In this document: positions 19,001 to 28,330 of the stretch, piece by piece | How positions within the stretch are numbered: the stretch's first letter is position 1 | Layout: each line of letters opens with the position of its first letter | Notes under the pieces: generated by a model | What the model saw: the letters and a program-made list of their open reading frames with translations, nothing else | Database searches by the model: none | Told to the model about the DNA's origin: nothing | Program-made: the position numbers and the translations under genes | Assembly: GCA_033557675.1 (NCBI GenBank) | Contig: JAWQRM010000118.1 | Span: 1-30,125, forward strand | DNA from: Coptodactyla brooksi | Taxonomy: Eukaryota; Arthropoda; Insecta; Coleoptera; Scarabaeidae | Reading direction: 5' to 3' | DNA length: 30,125 nt

Positions 19001-22000
19001 TGAAGAAGTTTCTCATATTGAACTAGGTACACATTCAACATATGATTACAAATACATTTGTGTATGATTATTTCAAAAGTATTAACTACTTTCTTAGGTT
19101 TCGAAATTAATATTGTATTAATGTTTGTGTTTCATTGAAAATAGTATTAATGTTTGTGTTTCACTGACTTTTTTTGATTAGATTATATACCACTTATTAC
19201 ATGAAACACTGCAAAGTTTATTGAATAAATCTGTTATATTAAATGTGAAATATCTCAATATGTCACATCAAAACTAATAATAATAGATGCCAATAATCAT
19301 ATGTTGTAATAAATAATTTAATCTTTCTAAGATACTCCAACAATTACAAAAGAACAAATAGAGCAAGCCGAGAACATATGTAACACACTTATAAGGGAAG
19401 GAAGAAGCGTTACTGTAGAAGTTGTTACAATGAACGCTGACACAGATTTAAATGAAGTACCTAAAAATATTTTCATTTTCTTTTTAATACTTTAGTCTAT
19501 CAATTTTAGGTCAGAGCTCGTGGTTTGCCGAAAGACCACGTAGGGGACGTCAGGATCATTACAATTGAAGACATTGAGAGCAACATGTGCTGTGGGACGC
19601 ACGTATCTAATTTATCACAACTTCAAGTTGTAAAGTTATTGCACGTGGAAAAGAGTTCTAGGAAAAATAACGTTGTGTTATATTTTTTGGTGGGTAACCG
19701 AGTAATCGAGAGGTTGAATTCTTGCATAGAAAGAGAACAGAAATTAATATCGCTTTTGAAGTAACAATAATTGCATAGTACTTAAAATTAAAATTCACAG
19801 GCTATATTTCTATTTGTAGCAATGCACCTAATCAACACGTTGACCTGGTGGATAAGTTAGTGAAGAATTCTAAGATGTTGAGTAAAAATTTGCAAACAGT
19901 CCTGAAAGATTTGGTCACCTTTGAGGTAGACAAGCTGAGAAATCTACAGGATTTACCAAAATACTACCTACTGCACAGGAAAGAGGCGGACTTTGATTTT
20001 ATGAATCAATTTATTAAACTCCTTAATACCACTGATGTTTTTCTTGTTCTGTCTGTTGGAGATGAAAAAGGTGCAGGGAATATCGTTTTATATGGAAAGG
20101 AAACCTGCATTGCAGATTTAGGAAGCAAGTAAGTATTGAAAATTAATTTTCAGGTGATTATATTTAAATAATTTGCTTTGAACTTGCTGAAATCATTTAT
20201 TATAAAGGATATAACTAAATGGTATGATTTTAGCAGCACATTGACAACTTTTTGAGTAAATTACTTGATGACTTTGAAATGTTTTTGCAATAAAATTATT
20301 TTTAATAGTTATTCTATGACAATTAGCAATAATTGGTACGTTAGTTTAGCAATTTCTTTATTTAAGTTACACCTGATTTAATTGTAAGTGTTGTACATTG
20401 TGCTTCATTGCAATAAAGAAGAATTTCTCAAAAAGTATAGAAAATTTTCAAGGAACAATTATTGTATCCATATGATGCAGATTTCAAAATTAATCATTTA
20501 CTTTAATCGATTAAAATTGTATTAAATCTTTGTTTTATCGGCTACCAATTCTTTATGCAGTCCAATAGCAATTAAAATTATAGATTGCTCTCAATTTAGA
20601 AGCTGTCAAACATAGAGCAGCCATATTTTACATTTTTGTCAACTAAAGAATTGGGAAACTAATCAATTTTATTCTAAAAGCAATTGAAATATTACAAATC
20701 TGCTTCATAAGACTTGTGCTTATCCAATATCCGTGCTGGTCCAATTATTGGGACAGCTTTATTTCGTACATCCATTTTCTTTTCACTTTCTCTTATGGAA
20801 AGGTATAAAGAGAGAAAGTATTGCATTTGCAAAAAAATCAATGTTAAGGTTTTGATATATCTTGAAGAATTAGGCTATTTACAATCCATCTGTAGAAGCT
20901 GTAATTATCATAATAAATATTTTTGGAATATACATAAAATTGTGAGCTGAAAACTATAAGGATAGTATTCAGTATTTTCTGAAGCTGTTATTGTTTTGTT
21001 TAGAAGAAAACTGTAAATTATTCACATTTTAGAATTATTTTCAAATATACATAGTGTTCCATTTATTTTAAGCACTGTCCAACTTCAGATGTTTAAATAG
21101 AAGAGCCTGCATATTATTGCATTTTTGAACTCCTCTTTGAATTTCATGGCTCCTTTAATAATCATACATTAGCTCTAACTCCCACTGTTTTATCATTATT
21201 TGACATTTTTAAAAAAAATTGACATCCACTACACTTCCATACATTTTAAGGATGCCTGGTTTTACAGAAGGTTTAGAATGTGCTTGATTAAAAATTACAG
21301 CAATTAGTGCTAATTTATTCCAATTAAAAACTAACCTTTTCTCCTTGATGAAATAAGAAAAACTGCAGAATTCTGACTAAATTTAATGTTTCTAATTGTA
21401 GTTCTTACGTGTTTCATGCCTACCTAGTCGCGCCTGTATGATTCTTCTATCCACATACCAATTGCTTTTTATTTTTGAAAGAATATACATTTTGCTTATC
21501 CGTTAAACTTAAACATTAAAAAATAAATGAATTAAAGTTATCCTTATCCGTTAAAAATATAGATACTAACCTTAAAAATATTAAGGTAGCATGCAAGGAA
21601 CACATCACGTAACCCAATACATGGAATGTGCAAATTACACACTACATACTGTATTCTCTTTTTAGCTAATAATTGCTATAATATGCCTTAGCTACTTGCA
21701 CTCAAGAGATTCTTCTAGCTCTAGACTAAGTCTTACTTAGTAAATTATAAATTATTAATGTCTCTAGACATTAAAAATTAAGCAACTATTTTCTTGATTA
21801 ATTATTTATCCTGTGGCGAAATGTCCACAGAATAACAGCAAATGCATATGTGTTAAGACTAACCCAGGGTATAAGTGGACAGCTTTAACAATTACAGATA
21901 ATACTTTATCAAGCATGTAATACTTTAATATCAATAGAAGTATGTATTAACATTAATGCATTATTTAAATTTCTAATAAATGTATCCATTTATAACTATG

Positions 22001-22473
22001 TATTTTGCATTGTTCCACTGTATTTGATAAGTGTTTGTTATTATTTTGTAATCTTGAGATCATCAAGCAGAGTATATTATTATTATTTAAGCACTTTAGA
22101 GCACAGTTAAAGTAATTCTTAGTTTCCTAAATACAATATTTGTAAAAAATACACAATAACGGAATTGTTTTGAAAACTACAGCATAAAAATAGCAATTTT
22201 TTTATAATTTCTTAAAATATGTAATATTTACTGGAAGCCGTCAATTTGGTAAATAACACTTGAAATAAAGACAAGTTTGAAAATTTAATTGCAAATATTT
22301 TCATCTTAATATTCGCTAGCTATGTATTTACTCTTTGTTAAATTTTCATTTGTAGAATTTGTGCCATTTTAAATGGAAAAGGTGCTGGCAAAGGAAACAA
22401 GTTCCAAGCGAAGGTGAACAGCTTGGGTAAACGAACCGCGGTTGAAGATCTGCTGAAGGATTACTTTAAATAA
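16043..22473 (+). CDS. AARSD1: Alanyl-tRNA editing protein AARSD1, complete
   Basis: Seven exons join in phase to 407 residues (human about 412): 16043-16210, 18714-18873, 18934-19026, 19332-19456, 19510-19760, 19820-20128, 22356-22473 (stop TAA 22471-22473). The ATG (ACAAAAATGG) has A at -3. The protein is a free-standing relative of the alanyl-tRNA synthetase editing domain, which hydrolyses Ser (and Gly) mischarged on tRNA-Ala. The N-terminal editing-associated barrel is seen in FPEGGGQ (50-56). The zinc and active-site motif HMQQHSGQH (104-112, HxxxH) lies across the exon 2/3 junction. The second motif CCGTH (209-213, CxxxH) follows NM and precedes VSNL. The C-terminal domain (about 265-407) carries LHRKEAD, VGDEKGAGN and GKGAGKGNKFQAK, matching the DHHA1-like end of the family. 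All key residues are present, so it is expected to be active. Donors of exons 2 (GTTTGC) and 4 (GTACCT) are weak. Intron 1 holds a tandem copy of exon 1. Confidence 0.96.
16082..17665 (+). repeat. Tandem duplication carrying AARSD1 exon 1, about 2.1 copies
   Basis: Unit 1 is 16082-16838, beginning inside exon 1 and running into intron 1. Unit 2 is 16839-17571. Unit 3 (17572-about 17665) is a truncated copy with an internal deletion. The offset between units 1 and 2 is exactly 757 bp across the exon segment, and the following intron text also matches (ATGACTGCTTATTAAATT, TGCTTCACATTCTAACT). Confidence 0.9.
16839..16967 (+). pseudogene. Duplicated AARSD1 exon 1 segment (pseudo-exon)
   Basis: It is a copy of 16082-16210 with about a dozen substitutions. 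It keeps codon phase, starts after TATGCAG (acceptor-like) and ends GGTCAG followed by GTATAT (donor-like). A TAG at 16902-16904 replaces the GAG at 16145-16147, so inclusion would truncate the protein. It lacks the original ATG. Confidence 0.85.
17666..18713. other. Rest of AARSD1 intron 1; nothing recognised
   Basis: AT-rich intron text without open frames of note, transposon signatures or conserved motifs beyond the acceptor TTTTGTTTGTTAG at the end. Confidence 0.6.
19115..19167 (+). repeat. 29-bp direct repeat in AARSD1 intron 3
   Basis: GTATTAATGTTTGTGTTTCA occurs at 19115 and again at 19144, a tandem pair of about 29 bp, most simply replication slippage. Confidence 0.75.
20129..22355. 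other. AARSD1 intron 6 (2.2 kb)
   Basis: It separates the last short coding exon (38 residues plus stop) from the rest. It holds an inverted Rep-A fragment at 20775-20990. The remainder is AT-rich with no gene seen; the open frame at 20714-20950 coincides with the repeat. Confidence 0.65.
20775..20990 (-). repeat. Rep-A dispersed repeat, inverted copy 5
   Basis: The reverse complement of 20940-20975 reads TACTATCCTTATAGTTTTCA and then ACAATTTTATG, as in the plus-strand copies. The other end corresponds to about 7965-8075 (GCCTAATTCTTCAAGATA, TGCAATACTTTCTCT). A terminal stem ACTTTCTCT (20785-20793) pairs with AGAGAAAGT (20811-20819) across a 17-nt loop. Confidence 0.72.
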
Positions 22474-22491
22474 TCCGCATAAATGTACATA

Positions 22492-22497
22492 AATAAA
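22492..22497 (+). terminator. Poly(A) signal AATAAA of AARSD1
   Basis: AATAAA lies 19 bases after the stop codon, with another AATAAA at about 22505 and a T-rich stretch near 22535. The 3' UTR would be very short. Confidence 0.6.
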
Positions 22498-22679
22498 GTG
22501 TATAAATAAATAAGCTTTTAATGATCTAAAGGACTGGAGTCTTTTTACAACAAAAATACCTGCATGTATATTATATGAATGTTATATATTAGCATATAGC
22601 AATTCTTGAATAATTACACGAGTTAAACAATACAATTCCAAAGAATAATACCAAAATTACAACAAATTAGTATTTAATC

Positions 22680-23390
22680 CACATTTTGAATTAATCCACA
22701 TTTATTTATGTTTGGTTTCTGATGTTTACTATACAGAAAATATGCAAGTGGCACATTTTCCGCTATACCCGGTTTAATTACGTGTGCAAAATATGGAGAT
22801 AGTGAATCATTTTCACACACAGAAAATAACAGTGGGCGTAGCTAAGTGTAGCACTAACATGGACACTACGCCATACCCAGATTATTTAGAATTATAAATT
22901 ACTAATGCACTTATATTAGCATATATATCTCTCAGCAGGCATTTTTGAAAAAAAAATCATTAAATGGTGACATTTAATTAATTTTTCTTGGAGAAAGTGC
23001 CCTCTGAAATATCCTCATTTTTGTAAACATTTAAAAATCTCTCATTTCTAATTGTTTTTAATACAGCATGTAATATAGTAATACGAAATTTAAAATACCA
23101 GCTGAATTAATCCATATTTCATTACATTTGTTTTCTGACATTTTCTATACACAGCATTTGACACTAGTATTTCTAAATTGAAGGATTTTCTGCCATATGC
23201 AAATGTTATAAAAATCCATACAGAAGATGGTCCCCGACATGGCCACACTAGATGCGGATTGTTTAGAATTATAAGGTACTAATGAAATTATGTGAGTATA
23301 CATTTTTGAAAAAAAAATGTAGATGGGTTTTAATTTGTTTTGTACAGGGAATTTCCCTCTAAAATATCCTTAAGCATTTTAAGTAATAAA
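22680..23390 (+). repeat. Diverged two-copy tandem duplication
   Basis: AATTAATCCACATTTATTTA at about 22690, TTTAGAATTATAAATTACTA at about 22884 and CCCTCTGAAATATCCT at about 22999 recur in the same order near 23105, 23261 and 23354. The copies have drifted and carry indels (offset about 355-410 bp). Confidence 0.65.
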
Positions 23391-23900
23391 TTGAATTATC
23401 CTAATGATTCTCTGAGAGCTGAAGTTATGTATAATGCATGAAAATCTGTCGATTTAAATCGATTCAAATTTAGAACAGAATTTTGACATAAGTGGCGTAT
23501 CAAAATGGCGGTCTAATACCACTTTTCACCACATGACAGCTTTTTCCTACTATTCTACCTGAATATCACAAATATATATGTTTAACTTCTGCTTCAAAAG
23601 TTTATACTGCTTTGTCATGTTTCAGAATAAATTATGGCTTATTATTCAGAACAGAAAATAATACACTCCCACGAACACTAGTTTTAGATTAATCAATATG
23701 AACGACATGAATAAACATAATCCAATTTTTGAAAATTACAAAAGCCTCTACAACAAATTACTTATTTACAATAGCTGTATTATGTAATTGCTATGTAATT
23801 TATAGTAACAATAAATTTAATTAATATCGGTTAGAATAATATAATTAATACAAAAAAATAATATAATATAATTAATGTTAAAGTCAAAATAATATAATTA

Positions 23901-23932
23901 ATGATGTTACTTAATGTATTAAGTAACATCAT
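23901..23932. repeat. Perfect hairpin, 15-bp stem, 2-nt loop
   Basis: ATGATGTTACTTAAT (23901-23915) and ATTAAGTAACATCAT (23918-23932) are exact reverse complements around GT. It lies beside AATATAATTAAT repeats. A transposon-end remnant is possible, but no partner end was seen. Confidence 0.85.
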
Positions 23933-23980
23933 GATTACTATTAATGACGTCGAGGATTTTGTTTAGATTTGACATATAAG

Positions 23981-24420
23981 CATAAATCAGTCAAATTTGT
24001 TTAAAGTTCAAATTAATAAAAAGGCAATTTCTGAATGTACTTTTTAAGAAAATAACATTTTTAACAGCTCTTACACAAGTCTGTTATATTCAATTTTACT
24101 TAATAAAATTCACGTCGCCTTTATATGTAGTATGTATAAGTCAAATTTGTTACTTAACTTAGTAACTGTCAAATAAAACTGCATTTACAAACATCTCAGC
24201 AAATTAATAAAAAGCCAATTAGTGAATATATTTAAAAAAAAAATAAAATTTTTAAAACCTGCGCAAGTCTGTATTCAATTTTACTTCGTAAAATTTCTAG
24301 CATAAATCTGTCAAATTTCTTACTTAAACTAAAAACTGTCAAATAAAACTGCATTTACAAATGTCTCGGTAAATTAATAAAAAGGCTATTTCTGAATGTA
24401 TTCAATATAAATTTTTGATA
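23981..24420 (+). repeat. Diverged tandem repeat, unit about 150-170 bp, three copies
   Basis: TCAAATTTGTT anchors lie at 23991, 24141 and 24311. Each is followed by AAATTAATAAAAAG and then a Ser/Thr-codon-free AT-rich tract ending near TATTCAATTTTACTT (copies 1 and 2). The block ACTGTCAAATAAAACTGCAT is shared by copies 2 and 3. Confidence 0.65.
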
Positions 24421-24551
24421 ATTTAATTTAATATTTTCAAATATGAAAATAAATATTTGTAATTTGTATGCATCAGGCTTTCCTGTAGAATTTTCTATAA
24501 TTTCTTATTCACTTGCGGTAATATACTCGATTATTTTAAAACAATTTTGGT

Positions 24552-24967
24552 TTAATTTGTGCCATCAAATCTGGGTTTTGTGGGAGATTCTCTAGTAATT
24601 AATTTTTATATAAGTTTTCGTATTTAATTTTGTAATTAGGCTCTAATGTGAAAAGTAATCTTAACATTATCTTTACCTACCATAGTTTTCTTATTTGTTT
24701 TAAGTGTCTTAATTCTTAATTTATTAAGTTTATTTCTAGGGTTTTTCGTGTCTTCGTCTTTAATTTGTGTCATCAAATCTGGGTTTTGTGGGAGATTCTC
24801 TAGTAATTAATTTTTATATAAGTTTTCGTATTTAATTTTGTAATTAGGCTCTAATGAGAAAAGTAATCTTAACATTATCTTTACCTACCATAGTTTTCTT
24901 ATTTGTTTTAAGTGTCTTATTTCTTAATTTATTTAGTTTATTTCTAGGGTTTTTCGTGTCTTCGTCT
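24552..24967 (+). repeat. 208-bp tandem duplication, nearly identical copies
   Basis: Copy 1 is 24552-24759 and copy 2 is 24760-24967. I see only about four substitutions (GCCATC/GTCATC, AATGTG/AATGAG, TTAATTCTT/TTATTTCTT, ATTAAG/ATTTAG). It ends 134 bp before the DNAJC17 start codon. Confidence 0.9.
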
Positions 24968-25101
24968 AGGGAAATTTATGTTTATATAATTTTGTATTTT
25001 ATTGGTTATGTTTCACACTGACAGACAACTTGACAGTTAACTAACCTAACAACTAAACGCATAAAATTCGTATTTTATTCGATTATATTTAGGTCTTAAT
25101 C

Positions 25102-27227
25102 ATGGATTCTATAGAGAACGAAGATTTGTATGAAGCGCTAGAAATTTCTCCTGAAAGTTCAGCTACAGATGTAAGTTATTCCAAAAATCTTCAGACCGAA
25201 ACATTATTTTTAATTCTCTAAATTTTTCAGATTAAAAAAGCTTACAGGAAGAAAGCTCTGAAACTCCATCCAGACAAAAACCCAGACAATCCAGAGGCGG
25301 CGAAAGAATTTCATAAACTATCAAAAATATTGGAAATATTAACGGATGAATCGGCTAGAAAAGCCTACGACAGGGTGCATAGGGCGAAGAAAGAAGCACA
25401 ACTGAGGCACCGCGCATTAGACAGCAAAAGAAGAAAGCTAAAAGAGGATTTAGAAGCCAAGGAACAGTTACGGAATAACCAGCAGAAACAAAAGTCCGCG
25501 GAACAGTTGTTAAAAGAAGAAATCGAGAGGCTGCGTAAGGAGGGATCGAAACAGGTTGAAGAGGAGATTGCGTTTGTCACACGACAAATTTATAATGAGC
25601 GGAAGTCGGAGGGCATGAAGGAGGAAACGGAACGGTATCGAATTAAAATCAAATGGAAAGCTAGCAAGGGAGATAATGAAAACGGGGGCTACAATGAAGA
25701 ACTATTGAGGAAAATATTATTGAAGGTAAGAATATTTAAGTTGTGTGATCTTGTTTGTACTCCATATACCGCTTGGTGCAACAACCCCTAATTCCAGAAA
25801 TTTTTTGCATTTGAAGAAAACTACTTTACTGTCCCAAAAAGATTACTTAATTTATATTAAGTATAAAAACATGAATATTTGTGCCTGCATAAAAAAGTCT
25901 GTTACAAAAAACAAATGTGTATACAAAAAAATAAATGAAAATACATACAAAATACAAAAAGAAATAGTCTGCAGCTGAAAATCAAATCCTTAAGTGGATT
26001 AAAAAATAGCTTGTTGTTGCTTTGGTACTTGAGTTCATCTGAGAGTTCATTATACCAGTTCAGTGCTTAGCAAAATAGCAACTCTTCTCTCCCCGACAGT
26101 ATCTGATGTAGCAAATCAAATGAGAATTGTTACTGCTGTTGGTTGCTTTTTCAAATTATGTGGCCAATAATTTTCTAGCTAGCTCAGATTCAAGCTGGTG
26201 TTGTATACCCATGGATATATTGTTATGGATATATTTCATAAGCCACTTTGTATGATACCAATAAAGCTTTATGATTTATTGTGACAGTTTTGTGAAAATC
26301 TGATGTCTGTTTCTTCAATATTCTCACTTTCTCTGCAATAAATTCATGGGGATTTTTGAAATATTCCTTGTGCAAAGTTTCTAAATGTCTCTTCAATTTA
26401 TTGGGGTTGATACTATCTACTGCCAAAACTTTAAGGCAGATAACGCATTGCGGTTTTTCTGCATCATTTATTTCAATCCTGGTAAAACCGAAAGACTGAA
26501 ATGCGAATAAGCAAAAGTACAACTTAAAATTTTAAAATATAGTGAAAAACAATTATTTTACTAATAATTCATCTCATGTACAAGGTTTTTATATTTAAAA
26601 TTATTACTAAAATCATCCAATAATTTATATTCAAATGCAAGTTATGAACTGTACTTCTTTTTACATGTAGACTCAGTAGTTTAATAATAATTTTCATAGT
26701 TAGTTCTATGAACTTTGTTTACTATACAAACTACCCTTAAAACTGAATCAATGGAACAATATAATTCCATTTCAAATAGGAAATGTCGCCTTGACACACC
26801 CTGTATAATATATCTACACAATTTTTAATTACCTATAAATCCGTAATTGTAATACACACTTTAACATTTTAATTACAGTATGGGGATATCAATGCCTTGA
26901 TAATATCGTCAAAGAAAAAAGGGAGTGCTTTAGTGGAATACGAAACAAGGAGAGCAGCAGTACGCAAACTATTTTTAATACCTCTTATATTTTTGCTAAT
27001 CAATACATTTTTTTAATTGTCTACAGGAAATGGCAATAGATTTGGAAAAAGGATTAGTAAGCAATCCATTACAACTAGAGTGGGTAACTCCACCAAGTTC
27101 GATCAGTGCAAAAGGATCTACTATAAAAAATACTGACTTTGAAAGTGTAGTTTTAATGAAGTTGCGACAGGCCGAGGAAAGAAAACGGTTAATAGCACAA
27201 ATGATGGCAGAAGATGATGATAAATAA
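25102..27227 (+). CDS. DNAJC17: DnaJ homolog subfamily C member 17 (J domain + RRM), complete
   Basis: Four exons join in phase to 281 residues (human about 304): 25102-25170, 25231-25725, 26879-26959, 27027-27227 (stop TAA 27225-27227). The ATG has A at -3. The J domain covers about residues 9-75 (DLYEALEI, IKKAYRKKALKLHPDKNPD, LTDESARKAYD), with the HPD motif that stimulates Hsp70 at 36-38. Residues 75-155 are a charged coiled-coil stretch. An RRM follows at about 158-235: strand RIKIKW (160 on), KYGDINALII, the RNP1-like KKGSALVEYE, and LQLEWV. The acidic C-terminus is MAEDDDK. In fungi and animals this protein is a nuclear co-chaperone linked to the spliceosome. Intron 2 carries a hAT fragment on the opposite strand. 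Order and spacing of domains leave little doubt about the identity. Confidence 0.95.
25726..26878. other. DNAJC17 intron 2 with transposon fragment
   Basis: A 1.15-kb intron bounded by GTAAGA and TTTAATTACAG. It holds the minus-strand hAT BED-finger fragment (26223-26522) and an ACACCCTGTATA motif at 26796-26807. Nothing else is recognised. Confidence 0.7.
26223..26522 (-). pseudogene. hAT-type transposase N-terminal fragment (BED-like zinc finger)
   Basis: A minus-strand open frame of 99 codons reads FGFTRIEINDAEKPQCVICL, then LAVDSINPNKLKRHLETLH (a C-x2-C ... H-x4-H BED-type finger), KNPHEFIAEKV and ALLVSYKVAYEI. This is the ordered start of the hAT-derived ZBED / SCAN-domain-like transposases common in insects. 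After YEI the frame stops and the RNase H-like catalytic region is not found downstream (below 26223). It is therefore a fragment, still open over its length, inserted antisense in DNAJC17 intron 2. Confidence 0.75.
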
Positions 27228-27228
27228 A
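27223..27228 (+). terminator. Candidate poly(A) signal overlapping the DNAJC17 stop codon
   Basis: GATAAATAAAAATG contains AATAAA starting inside the last Lys codon and covering the TAA stop. No other canonical AATAAA is evident in the next 200 bases, so an extremely short 3' UTR or a variant signal must be used. Confidence 0.4.
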
Positions 27229-27602
27229 AATGTATAAGAATTTAAGAATTAAGTGGTGTTTTGTAATGAGTATAAGAGAAATGAATTATTTTTTAAATGT
27301 ATGTTGCATTTTTGTTGACTTATTGCAGGTGACTTCGAATTCACAGTCCAAAAAAACTAAATATGTTCGTAGAATATATAGAATAGAATTTTAAAGGCAC
27401 AAAATTCCATGTATTTATAATGATTTGATGTACTAAACTAAATGTTTGGGCTGGAATTTTCAGGAATTATCTTATTGAACCATTTTTTATTGACAGTAAT
27501 CTAAATCAATAATCTTATTTAAATTTTCTACAACATTACACTGATTCTATGGTAACCTATACCTTGAAAAACAACAATAATTTAATCGAAGATCAATTTA
27601 CT

Positions 27603-28278
27603 TTTCAACATTATGGTGCACCCCTGCACTTTGGTATTGGGGTTCAAGATTTTTAAACCAATGCTTTCCTGGACGATGGATTTTGCGAAGGGGGTCAGGT
27701 AGATCGCCTGATTTAAACCCCCTAGATTTTTTCTTTCTTTGATCTCGAATCAATAGTTTATATGCAACTTAACCTGAGAGCTCAAATGAATTGTAACAAA
27801 GAATTATCGCTGAATGCTGACTACTAACGCCCGAAACATTTGGAAATGTAAGATATGATACTGAAAACGGATTATATCATTGCATGGAAGTTGATGGGGG
27901 CCATTTTCAACATTACATTCAATAGTTTTAAATTAGTTAATTTTTCATTTTTGAATTAGTACATTAGATTATTGCATTTTTTTTTGTTAAAAACAAATGA
28001 AAAGTTTCTTATTTTGATAAAATGAAATTTTTATCTTTGCACAAAAGTTAATATCTTACGGTAGGGAGTGGCCCGATTAAAAAAAATTATAGTTCTATAG
28101 AAAATGAAGAGAACTCTCCCCTAAGAGGATTGTTACGCCCCCGACAGGAATGAAATTACATATAGATTTTAATAAAAAATTAGCCCCTTCAAAATAAAAC
28201 TTGACATGTTTTTAGAAAAACTTGACAAGACGTATAACTTATCTTCGTTTTAAAATTTTCGTTTTGACACCCTGTATA
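27603..28278 (+). mobile_element. Mariner-type transposase 3' half with terminus (decayed)
   Basis: Frames around 27603-27720 give FQHYGAP, the position of the usual FQQDGAP, then in shifted frames PGRW and RSPDLNPLDFF, the classic last part of a DDE/D domain. The stretch after 27740 keeps NSLYATQPNLRA-like remnants. CMEVDGGHFQHY (27881-27916) is the usual C-terminus. Stops and frameshifts break the gene. A 3' untranslated stretch then ends with GACACCCTGTATA (28266-28278), the family terminus. It is the same element type as the 5' half at 14162-14824. Confidence 0.78.
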
Positions 28279-28301
28279 GTAACTGAGTAACTATTAACTG
28301 A

Positions 28302-28330
28302 GTTTTTATATAACTCCGTTATATAAAAAC
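28302..28330. repeat. Perfect hairpin, 13-bp stem, 3-nt loop
   Basis: GTTTTTATATAAC (28302-28314) pairs exactly with GTTATATAAAAAC (28318-28330) around TCC. It marks the left edge of the satellite-like array. Confidence 0.85.

Larger units (their letters stand above)
22498..25101. other. Intergenic space AARSD1 - DNAJC17, repeats only
   Basis: No coding exon was found. It contains a diverged two-copy tandem duplication (22680-23390), a perfect 15-bp hairpin (23901-23932), a three-copy diverged tandem (23981-24420) and a near-identical 208-bp duplication (24552-24967). Sequence from about 24968 to 25101 is probably the DNAJC17 promoter and 5' UTR. Confidence 0.65.

Noticed and set aside
25365..25580. 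Minus-strand Ser/Leu/Cys-rich open frame
   Set aside because: Antisense shadow of the DNAJC17 coiled-coil exon.
26040..26222. Possible continuation of the hAT transposase beyond the BED finger
   Set aside because: Minus-strand frames give only scattered short similarities; I could not align them convincingly.
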